From ZC4RG36 sp964652205 (GTDB taxonomy: Bacteria > Chloroflexota > Anaerolineae > Aggregatilineales > Phototrophicaceae): 16,632 bases of DNA. Position 1 is the first letter of the stretch, and every line of letters begins with the position of its first letter. The position numbers were made by a program, and so were the translations under genes. Where the stretch lies: the NCBI GenBank assembly GCA_964652205.1, contig CAZZAO010000118.1:1-16632 (forward strand). Direction: 5' to 3'. Under the pieces are notes generated by a model. It saw only the letters and a list, made by a program, of their open reading frames with translations. It did not search any database and was not told the DNA's origin. This document shows, piece by piece, positions 6,514 through 12,840 of this stretch.

Positions 6514-8884
6514 AAGGATTCAGAAACTCTAAACGACCACTGGTCGTGAATTCCACGACCACTTCAAGCACGGGGCGTCCGGCTTGTGCAGCGGATGTTG
6601 CCCGACAGGAAGCACCATTCAACGTCGGCGCGGGGCCATGATAGTCGATCAATCGGAACAGCCATGTCCGCGCCAGCGTCCCCTGCCATTCCAGCGCCGA
6701 GCCTTCGGCGCTGGTACGGTGGGTAAACCTTGTTTCGCCGTCGTCGTCCAGCAGCGTGTAGCGAGACTCGCCGCCGGGATAGACCGTGACGATGACGGTT
6801 TCGAGTGTTTCAGGAATGCGCCGCGCGGGAGCCATCATCGGCACGACCGCGCCGCCGCGCACGTAGATCGGGATTCGGTCGAGCGGCGCGATCACCTCGA
6901 CGTAGCGCGGCCCTGCGAGCGCCTCGCCCGTCCAGTAGTCGATCCACGTCCCGGCGGGCAGATAGACGGCGCGCTCGCCGCTGGCGTCGTAGATCGGCGC
7001 GATCAGCAGCGACGGGCCGAGCATGTACTGCAAGTCCTGTTCGTAGGTGCTGCGGTCGTCGGGGAAAGCCAGCGGCATGGCGCGGATGACCGGCAGGCCG
7101 CTGCGTGAGGCTTCGAGGGCGGCGCTGTACAGGTAGGGGAACAGGGCATAACGCAGCTCGATAGCGCGTCTGACGGCGGCCAGCGCGTCCGCGCCAAAGC
7201 TCCACGGTTCGCGGGCGCTGTCGCCGTGCATCCGCGCGTGCGAGCAGAGCAGGGTGAACTGCGCCCAGCGTATGTACAGTTCCGGCGACGGCATCCCGCG
7301 ATAGCCGCCGATGTCGCTGCTCCAGAACGGCACGCCGGACTGCCCAATCGACAGGCCGCCGCGAATCGTGCAGGCCAGGCTGTCCCAGTCTGCCGCCGGG
7401 TCGCCCGACCAGCAGACCGGATAACGCTGGTTGCCCGCCGTGCCGGATCGACTCCAGACCAGCCCGTAACCTTTCTCCTCGCGCATGACGCTGAAGACGG
7501 CTTCGTTGTAAAGCAGCGGATAGAGGTTGTGCATGATCGCGCCGGTTTCGCCGTTGCTGAAGACGGCATCGAGCGGGACGTCCTCGCCGAAGTCGGTCTT
7601 GAAGGCGTCGAGGCCCATTCTCAGCAGCGGACGGTGCAGGTCTTTGTACCACGCGACCGCGTCTGGGTTGCTCAGATCGACGATGGCGACGCGGGCATTC
7701 CATGAGGTTTCCGGCGTGGCGATTCGTACCGTGCCATCGGGGCGCGGCGCGAGCGACAGGCCATAGTCGATGATATAGACGCTGCCATCGGGCTGCCTGA
7801 GGAAGAAATCGCGCTGCTGCCCGATCTGGAACAGGTCATTTTCGACTGAGATATAGGGCTGCTCCCAGACCGAAAGATGGAGTCCTCTGTCATGGATGCC
7901 GTCAATCATCGTCTGCACGGCGGGGAAGGCGTCAGGGTCGAAGCGGAAGTTGGCGTAATGCCGCCACTTCATCCACCAGGTATCGACATGGATGACATCG
8001 ACCGGGAGTTCGAGCTGTTCGACCTGCTCGATCATCGCCTCAATCCGGGCGCGGTCGCGGCGCACGCCTGACCCGGACAGCCACAGGCCGAATGACCAGC
8101 GCGGTGGAACCGGAGCGCGTCCAGTCAGGCCGCTGTAGCGTTCGAGAATCTGCGCCGGCGTTGCGCCGTCGATAATATAGGCGTCGAGGGTTGTCCCTTC
8201 GATGACGGTGGTGTACGACTGGCAGGAGACGGTGCCGAGTTCCCAGGTGATGCGCGCCCCGCTGTCGAGCAGCAGACCGTAGCCGCGCGTGCTCATCAGG
8301 AACGGGATATTCTTGTGCGAGCGCTCGCTGGTCGAGCCAAAGGCGTCCTGTGTCCATGAGATAATCCGCTGCCCGGTCTTGTCGAGCGGCGTGAATTTTT
8401 CGCCCAGCCCGAACAGATGCTCATCAGGGCGCAGATGCCATGATTCTGTGATGAGCGGTTTATTCCCCGGCACGAAGCCGAGCGGCAGCACGAACGGTCG
8501 CCCCAGACCGTCGATGTCTGAAGGATTTTCGCGCAGCACGTCACGCCCGCCCGTGTCGATGAAATGGATGCAGAACGGGTCTTTGTCGATTCGCAGCGTC
8601 AGACCCCCGCTCTCGACGCGCAGCGCTGCGTCACTTTCGCTGAAATCGACCGGATAACCTGACGGCGGCAGCATGACAATCGGCGTCGCTGGCTCCGGTG
8701 GCGCGCCGGGAATCACCATCCGCATCTTCCAGATATGCGGCGCATAAGGCACGAACGTCAGTTCCGCCTGAGCGTCAGCCGCTGTCGCCAGGGTGAGGCG
8801 CAGGCCGTTGGCATCGTGCTGCCAGTTTTCAAGCCGCACGACCCAATCGAAACCGGGTGGGGCGTTGTGCGGGGTGTAAGCCAT
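6512..8884 (-). CDS. Glycoside hydrolase family 31 (alpha-xylosidase or alpha-glucosidase)
   Basis: This 790-residue enzyme has the GH31 order: an N-terminal beta-sandwich (about 1-250) with GLGEKFTPLDKTG at 159-171, a catalytic TIM barrel from about 260, then C-terminal beta domains. The nucleophile is Asp431 in KTDFGE (429-434). This motif is typical of alpha-xylosidases of the YicI group. The acid/base is Asp495 in CWSGDPAADW (491-500). The 64-residue spacing is close to the 66 of YicI (Asp416/Asp482). VIHVDTWWMKW (298-308) also fits the YicI-like clade. It removes alpha-linked xylose or glucose from non-reducing ends and, lacking a signal peptide, acts in the cytoplasm. The ATG has GGAGAA five bases upstream and starts 15 bases after the isomerase gene. 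Alpha-xylosidase is favoured over alpha-glucosidase only moderately. Confidence 0.94.
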   Translation of the reverse strand: MAYTPHNAPPGFDWVVRLENWQHDANGLRLTLATAADAQAELTFVPYAPHIWKMRMVIPGAPPEPATPIVMLPPSGYPVDFSESDAALRVESGGLTLRIDKDPFCIHFIDTGGRDVLRENPSDIDGLGRPFVLPLGFVPGNKPLITESWHLRPDEHLFGLGEKFTPLDKTGQRIISWTQDAFGSTSERSHKNIPFLMSTRGYGLLLDSGARITWELGTVSCQSYTTVIEGTTLDAYIIDGATPAQILERYSGLTGRAPVPPRWSFGLWLSGSGVRRDRARIEAMIEQVEQLELPVDVIHVDTWWMKWRHYANFRFDPDAFPAVQTMIDGIHDRGLHLSVWEQPYISVENDLFQIGQQRDFFLRQPDGSVYIIDYGLSLAPRPDGTVRIATPETSWNARVAIVDLSNPDAVAWYKDLHRPLLRMGLDAFKTDFGEDVPLDAVFSNGETGAIMHNLYPLLYNEAVFSVMREEKGYGLVWSRSGTAGNQRYPVCWSGDPAADWDSLACTIRGGLSIGQSGVPFWSSDIGGYRGMPSPELYIRWAQFTLLCSHARMHGDSAREPWSFGADALAAVRRAIELRYALFPYLYSAALEASRSGLPVIRAMPLAFPDDRSTYEQDLQYMLGPSLLIAPIYDASGERAVYLPAGTWIDYWTGEALAGPRYVEVIAPLDRIPIYVRGGAVVPMMAPARRIPETLETVIVTVYPGGESRYTLLDDDGETRFTHRTSAEGSALEWQGTLARTWLFRLIDYHGPAPTLNGASCRATSAAQAGRPVLEVVVEFTTSGRLEFLNP

Positions 8885-8899
8885 CGGTATTCTCCGAAA

Positions 8900-9691
8900 T
8901 TAGGATTGAAATAACGCGCGAATCGCCTGCATTCCCCACAGGCAGACCTGCCAGTTGTCGGCGACCGGCGCTTGCGTATGCGGCAACGTATGTAAGTAGG
9001 GGGACGGGCCGTATTCCGGCGTCAGCGTCAGCGTGTCATCGCCTGCGTCGCGGCGCGCCTGCGCGACCCGCTGCCACTGGCGCTCGTGCCATGCGCGCTG
9101 CGGGGCATATTCCGGCGCGGATGGGTCAGGAACCTGTGGGCCTTCCTCGTAGCCAATGCGCGCGTGAATATGAATTGCGCGGCGGCAGGCCAGTTCCAGC
9201 GCCTCGGCCTGATCGTCAGGCAGGCGCTCGCAGACGTTGACCCAGTGGCTGAAGTCCGCGACGAGCCTGAGGTCGCCGAACTGGCGCAGATAGTAAAGCG
9301 CGTCCCACGGGGCGTAGAGCAGATGGCCGCGATGAGTCTCGTGCGCCACCGGCAGGCCGAGGCGTTCCTCAGCGCGTAAGGCGGTCTCGAAGAAGGCGCA
9401 GCCTGTGTCGCGCGTCATCGCGTCCATCCCGCTGTGCAGGCCGATCTTGAGCGGCTCATACTCGGCCAACTGGCGGAGCAGCGGCTCAAGCTCGTCGGCG
9501 CGTGTGGCGACGCCAGCCATCAGCAGTTTGAGACCATGCGAGCGTACCAGCGCGGTGAAGTCTTTAGTCGATAGCCCGCTCGCGCCAATGAATCCCTCGA
9601 CGCCATCGTAGCCCGCTGCGGCGATCCGCTCGATCTGCTGCTCAATCGGCCCGCTCATGCCCCAGAGCGCGCGATAGACCTGCACTCTCAT
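8900..9691 (-). CDS. Sugar phosphate isomerase/epimerase-like TIM barrel
   Basis: This 263-residue protein belongs to the xylose-isomerase-like, AP-endonuclease-2-type TIM barrel family. Likely metal-binding residues sit at strand ends: Glu118 in AHETHRGH (116-123), Asp146 in VADFSHW (144-150), His175 in IHIHARIGYEEGPQV (173-187) and Glu226 in TPEYGP (224-229). The HIHAR...EGPQV signature marks a subgroup common in sugar-catabolism clusters whose substrates are mostly unknown. The natural role is therefore isomerisation, epimerisation or another proton transfer on a free or oxidised sugar. Its ATG overlaps the ferredoxin stop by one base (TGATG), tying it to the diiron and ferredoxin genes rather than only to the glycosidases. 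The specific reaction is not assignable. Confidence 0.88.
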   Translation of the reverse strand: MRVQVYRALWGMSGPIEQQIERIAAAGYDGVEGFIGASGLSTKDFTALVRSHGLKLLMAGVATRADELEPLLRQLAEYEPLKIGLHSGMDAMTRDTGCAFFETALRAEERLGLPVAHETHRGHLLYAPWDALYYLRQFGDLRLVADFSHWVNVCERLPDDQAEALELACRRAIHIHARIGYEEGPQVPDPSAPEYAPQRAWHERQWQRVAQARRDAGDDTLTLTPEYGPSPYLHTLPHTQAPVADNWQVCLWGMQAIRALFQS

Positions 9692-9963
9692 CAGCGATCC
9701 AGTACTACGTCAGAGTAGGCGAGACTGCTGCACAGCAGCCGATAGCCTGCCGCTAGCTCGCTCCGGTCGATGTTGAGTTCGTCGGCATATTCCGGGTCAT
9801 GTTCGAGGCAGCCCGATAGCACCCGCGTGATGCAGGCGCGGCAGGTTCCACTGCGGCAGCTATGGGTCAGCAGGATGTCGGCGCGTTCGGCGGCGTCGAG
9901 CGCCACCTCGTCATCCTCGATCTCGAACGAGACGCCCATTTTGACCAGCGTGATGGTATGCAC
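9691..9963 (-). CDS. Plant-type [2Fe-2S] ferredoxin
   Basis: This 90-residue electron carrier has the plant/adrenodoxin-like cluster pattern: Cys36, Cys41 and Cys44 (CRSGTCRAC, C-x4-C-x2-C) and Cys78 (LLCSS). The rest follows the beta-grasp fold, with an acidic surface. It is short and complete for the family. Translation starts at a GTG sharing its G with the TAG stop of the diiron gene upstream (TAGTG), with AAGGA about eight bases ahead, so the two proteins are translationally coupled. Its position between a ferritin-like diiron protein and a sugar isomerase suggests that it supplies electrons to the diiron site. No ferredoxin reductase gene is visible, so a reductase would have to come from elsewhere in the genome. 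Confidence 0.93.
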   Translation of the reverse strand: MHTITLVKMGVSFEIEDDEVALDAAERADILLTHSCRSGTCRACITRVLSGCLEHDPEYADELNIDRSELAAGYRLLCSSLAYSDVVLDR

Positions 9964-10916
9964 TAGAGGTCCTTAAGCACCGCTTCGTCAGCCACAACCG
10001 GCGACCACTGGACGTTCAGCCCGTCGTCGGGGATGTCGTAGGTCATCGCCGCGACAATCGGGTACAGCCGCTCGAAGTAGGGGCCAAGCTGCGCCTGTTC
10101 CTCGTCCTTATGCGCCCTGACGAACTGCGCCATGGCTTCACGCGCTTCGTCGGTCAGCTTCTGAAGCTGTTCATGACCGGCATCGTCGTCGCCGAGCAGG
10201 TGTCGCAGCCATTTGAAGCCATAGCTGACGTGAATGGCTTCGTCGGCCCAGTCGTAATCCATGTCGTGAATACTGCCGTCGTCGCCAGCCGATTCGAGAA
10301 TTTGAAGCTCGACCTGTTTGGTTCCGCTGCGGAGCAAGCCTTCCTCGTAGTAGTAGAGCAGCGCCAGCCGTTGCGCGGCAGGCATATGCGCGAGGCCGTT
10401 GTAGGCGGCGTTGCCATAGGGAATCAGCGCCGGGACGTCCCATCCCCAGCCCTGCATCGCTCGATAGCCCATCATACTGTGGCGTGATTCGTCCCATGTC
10501 CAGCGCGCCAGATCGAGGTAGAACTCCCACGGCTGGTTGCTCAGGTCGAACAGCACCGACGCCGGGACTTCGCCAGCCCAGATTTCGTTGAAGTGGCTGA
10601 TAGCCGACCAGACCTGCATCGCCGCGCGCTTGTCGAGCGCCTCGATCTTCTTCCACGCGGCAGCGCCCGCCTTGTCGTATTTGTTTTCGTGCGGCAGGTG
10701 AAACAGGCTCGGCCTGAAGCGCGGATCGCGCGTCGCCTGCGTCGGAAGCTGAAACGCAGGACGCCCCGTCGCCGCGTGATCGGTCGGCGGATTTCCATGC
10801 GCGCCGAGTCCGCTCAGACCGCCGATGGCGCTCAGGAACTGCGTCAGGTAGTCGCGCCAGACGGACGTTGCTTCGCCGTTCGGCAGATACTGGCTGATCT
10901 GCTCATGCGCCTGCAC
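9963..10916 (-). CDS. Ferritin-like diiron carboxylate protein, catalytic-type domain only
   Basis: This 317-residue protein carries a full set of four-helix diiron ligands: Glu111 or Glu116 on helix 1 (FNEIWAGE), E143-S-R-H146 on helix 2 (WDESRHS), Glu191 or Glu192 on helix 3 (YYYEEG), and E226-A-I-H229 on helix 4 (DWADEAIHV). Such E, ExxH, E, ExxH sets bind two irons in ferritins, oxygenases and oxidases. I do not recognise the exact subfamily. It aligns along its length with the C-terminal part of the 403-residue protein encoded upstream (WRDY, DExRHS and DW-DE--HV in register). Its GTG start lies in the same frame as the preceding gene, just past that gene's TGA, with only ATC between. 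It has a weak ribosome-binding site, so it is made by re-initiation, by readthrough, or as part of one broken gene. Confidence 0.8.
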   Translation of the reverse strand: MQAHEQISQYLPNGEATSVWRDYLTQFLSAIGGLSGLGAHGNPPTDHAATGRPAFQLPTQATRDPRFRPSLFHLPHENKYDKAGAAAWKKIEALDKRAAMQVWSAISHFNEIWAGEVPASVLFDLSNQPWEFYLDLARWTWDESRHSMMGYRAMQGWGWDVPALIPYGNAAYNGLAHMPAAQRLALLYYYEEGLLRSGTKQVELQILESAGDDGSIHDMDYDWADEAIHVSYGFKWLRHLLGDDDAGHEQLQKLTDEAREAMAQFVRAHKDEEQAQLGPYFERLYPIVAAMTYDIPDDGLNVQWSPVVADEAVLKDL

Positions 10917-10919
10917 GAT

Positions 10920-11372
10920 TCACGTCTCGGTATACAGGCGAATGTGGCGCAGGCGATAGACGGTCGGCGCGTCGTCGAGCGCGTCAGTCCGCGCCAGATA
11001 GGCGTCAAGGTCATCAAGCAGGGCGGGCAGGGCGACGTCGTAGACTCCCGCCAGAAACTCGCTCAGGTTGTTGGCCTTCATCAGCTCCGTTGTCAAGGCG
11101 AGAACTTCGGCATCCCACTTTTTATCGACATCGCGGCGCGGGTAGCGCAGCTCCAGTACGCGCGTTCGCAGCGAGTCGGCGTGCTGGACGCATAGCCATT
11201 CTTCCCCCGCCAGAAAAAATTTCAGTTCGACGTGCGCTGTGCGGATATACCACCCGGCGAAGGCGCGCATCAATTCGCGCTCGAAGACGTAGAAGCGCTT
11301 GAGGACGTGCGAGGCGTCGCTGACGCGCGTATGCGCTGCCGTCGTCCGTGACGCCGGGATGACCTTCGGCAT
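10920..11372 (-). CDS. Degenerate ferritin-like helical protein (matches the N-terminal domain of the next paralogue)
   Basis: This 150-residue all-helical protein is homologous to residues 8-140 of the 403-residue protein encoded just upstream. Shared points are LKR (24-26), W59, R71 and LELR (73-76), and the identical pentapeptide DAPTV (134-138). It looks like a ferritin fold without a metal site: where helix 2 of related proteins has ExxH it has C61-V-Q-H64, and the protein stops exactly where the helix 4 motif would begin (E149-T150-stop). It may be a structural partner of the diiron half. I chose the ATG at 11372 because AGGAGT lies seven bases upstream and the start is two bases after the previous TAA. 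The longer open frame upstream is a shadow inside that gene. The TGA may be a nonsense mutation within a once-fused gene. Confidence 0.72.
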   Translation of the reverse strand: MPKVIPASRTTAAHTRVSDASHVLKRFYVFERELMRAFAGWYIRTAHVELKFFLAGEEWLCVQHADSLRTRVLELRYPRRDVDKKWDAEVLALTTELMKANNLSEFLAGVYDVALPALLDDLDAYLARTDALDDAPTVYRLRHIRLYTET

Positions 11373-11374
11373 GA

Positions 11375-12586
11375 TTAATACTCCTGATGCGCGTGATGCT
11401 GCTGCATCTTGACCGGCGTGTTTTCCAGCATCCACGCTTCCATCCGGTCGTGAATCTGGTCGATTGTTTCGGGATAGTGATAGGTTTCCAGCAGCACCGG
11501 CGTCCACTTCTTGCCCCAGCGGACGTGAAAGTTCTCGTCGCTCCAGTCGTAGCTGACGGCGGCAGCAGAAATTTCGTCGTCGATCTGTTCCCAGTGTTCG
11601 CGGTTGGTGGTCTTTTCCGGCATCCCGTTTGGCTCCAGCACCGTCGTCAGCAGCGCGTACTGCTCGACGGCGGGCAGCGTCATCATCACGTTGTAAATCT
11701 GGACGACCTGCGGCACGTCTTCGATCTTCAGTCCCAACTGCTGAACGCGCGTCTGCCCAAGCTGGCTGTGGCGCAGTTCGTCCCACAGGTGACGGGCGAC
11801 GTTATGCTGATACTCCCACGACATTTCCGGCGTCATCCACAGGATCGAGCCAAGCGTTTCCGCCGCCGTCATCTCGTTCAGGTAATGCTTGAAGCGCCAC
11901 AGGCGGTAGTCTTCAGGGTGTGTCTCGCGGTCGGGCTGAATGTCCTCGTCCGGGTTGAAGATCGGAAAGTCGGGCGTGCGCTGGCAGGTTTTCCACGGCA
12001 GCAGCAGCGCATGACCGGCGGGGTGTTCCGGCGCTGCCGCTTTTGGCCCGGTTCCAGTCACGCCGCCGTCGGCCTCGATCAGCCCGGCGACATAGTCGCG
12101 CCACGCTTCCCAGCCGGGATACTGATCGGCGATCTTCGGCAGGAAGCTCTCAGCCCACGCGACCTGACGTTCGAGCGCGGGCAGAAGCTGCTCGGTCACG
12201 TTGACAGTTGGCGCGTCGAAGGTGTTCCAGGTGGTGTCGGGGTGACTGCGGAAGGCTTCGAGCAGTCCCTTCTTGACGACCAGATAGACCGTGGCGATTA
12301 GTTCGGCGCTGTTCTGCGACTCGTCGAGGGCCTGAGCGACTGCGTGCAGCCCGTCGCTGATGCCGCGTTCCGGCTGATGGCAGCGCAGCTCGCGCAGCCG
12401 ACCGTAGAGCGTATCGGTCGCGTCGGCGCTTTCCCAGACGTGCAGGCCGATCTCGTTCTTGGCTTCCCATTCCGGGACGCCCGGCAGCCAGCCCGCCAGC
12501 GTCCGCATCGTCGCGCGCTGCAAAAAGGCGTAGCGCTTCAGATATTCGACGTTCTGTTCAATCGTGATGTGTGTTTTTGCGCTCAT
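11375..12586 (-). CDS. Two-domain ferritin-like diiron protein (first gene of the operon)
   Basis: This 403-residue protein has two related helical halves. The N-terminal half (about 10-150) looks like a ferritin fold that has lost its metal ligands: helix 2 has S53-A-D-A56 and helix 4 has E139-R-Q-V142 where ExxH is expected. The C-terminal half (about 160-385) has the full ligand set: Glu238 or Glu243, E270-L-R-H273 (WDELRHS), Glu318, and E351-N-F-H354 (DWSDENFHV). The tail is histidine-rich (MQQHHAHQEY). It matches the next two gene products joined end to end. It has no signal peptide or membrane segment, so it is cytoplasmic. The ATG has AGGGAG nine bases upstream. The family likely binds a diiron centre and uses oxygen, but the substrate is unknown. 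A simple iron-storage role is unlikely given the divergent pairing and the ferredoxin neighbour. Confidence 0.82.
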   Translation of the reverse strand: MSAKTHITIEQNVEYLKRYAFLQRATMRTLAGWLPGVPEWEAKNEIGLHVWESADATDTLYGRLRELRCHQPERGISDGLHAVAQALDESQNSAELIATVYLVVKKGLLEAFRSHPDTTWNTFDAPTVNVTEQLLPALERQVAWAESFLPKIADQYPGWEAWRDYVAGLIEADGGVTGTGPKAAAPEHPAGHALLLPWKTCQRTPDFPIFNPDEDIQPDRETHPEDYRLWRFKHYLNEMTAAETLGSILWMTPEMSWEYQHNVARHLWDELRHSQLGQTRVQQLGLKIEDVPQVVQIYNVMMTLPAVEQYALLTTVLEPNGMPEKTTNREHWEQIDDEISAAAVSYDWSDENFHVRWGKKWTPVLLETYHYPETIDQIHDRMEAWMLENTPVKMQQHHAHQEY

Positions 12587-12681
12587 TCGTTTGCACTCCC
12601 TTGCTCAGAAAGTTATTTCAGCGCCCCGCGCGCCAGCCCTGAATAGTGAGGTTAGCGGCCCTGTTGCGCTGAATTAAGGTT

Positions 12682-12695
12682 GGCATGAAAATGCC
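12682..12695. promoter_or_regulatory. Small inverted repeat in the operon leader
   Basis: GGCAT, four bases, then ATGCC form a short perfect inverted repeat about 100 bases before the diiron gene start. It could be an operator half-site pair or a leader hairpin. It is short enough to be chance. Confidence 0.35.
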
Positions 12696-12727
12696 CTCGA
12701 TCAGCATAATCCCTATTTTCAAATACG

Positions 12728-12739
12728 CCTTCGAGAAGG
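12728..12739. promoter_or_regulatory. Inverted repeat next to the GH38 -35 box
   Basis: CCTTC-GA-GAAGG lies immediately before the -35 element of the rightward promoter, a typical site for a regulator. In the leftward transcript it would form a hairpin in the 5' leader. There is no matching second copy nearby. Confidence 0.4.
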
Positions 12740-12767
12740 TTGGATGTACCAAAGATCGTGCTACAAT
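12740..12767 (+). promoter_or_regulatory. Predicted sigma70-type promoter for the GH38 gene
   Basis: The -35 is TTGGAT (12740-12745), then a 16-base spacer and -10 TACAAT (12762-12767). The TGC just before the -10 gives an extended -10 element, which offsets the weak -35. The predicted start is near 12774, leaving a leader of about 67 bases before the GH38 GTG. Confidence 0.6.
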
Positions 12768-12779
12768 CGGTAAAGGTCT

Positions 12780-12787
12780 ATACGTAT
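12780..12787. promoter_or_regulatory. Candidate operator between the two predicted transcription starts
   Basis: The 8-base palindrome ATACGTAT has the central CG common to LacI-family operators. It lies between the predicted starts of the rightward (near 12774) and leftward (near 12788) transcripts, so a bound repressor would block both. The symmetry does not extend well beyond 8 bases, and no regulator gene is present in the window. Confidence 0.4.
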
Positions 12788-12794
12788 GGTTTAA

Positions 12795-12822
12795 ATGATA
12801 GCGAGTTTGCAGCCGGTGTCAA
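12795..12822 (-). promoter_or_regulatory. Predicted sigma70-type promoter for the leftward operon
   Basis: On the minus strand a consensus -35 TTGACA (12817-12822) is followed by a 16-base spacer and -10 TATCAT (12795-12800, five of six matches). The predicted start is near 12788, which gives a leader of about 200 bases before the first diiron gene. It is the best promoter match in the gap. It lies very close to the GH38 ribosome-binding site. Confidence 0.68.
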
Positions 12823-12829
12823 ATTTTAC

Positions 12830-12835
12830 GAGGTG
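12830..12835 (+). promoter_or_regulatory. Ribosome-binding site of GH38
   Basis: GAGGTG stands five bases before the GTG at 12841 and eight before a second GTG at 12844. Either may be used; the difference is one residue. Confidence 0.65.
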
Positions 12836-12840
12836 CAATT

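Noticed and set aside
10875..10922. TGA at 10920-10922 as a selenocysteine codon
   Set aside because: I see no convincing hairpin just after the TGA of the kind a bacterial SECIS needs, and the aligned residue in the paralogue is Gln141 rather than Cys.
11373..11786. Upstream extension of the 150-residue gene to a start at 11786
   Set aside because: The extra part is out of frame with, and inside, the 403-residue diiron gene. The ATG at 11372 has a proper ribosome-binding site and restores homology from the first helix.
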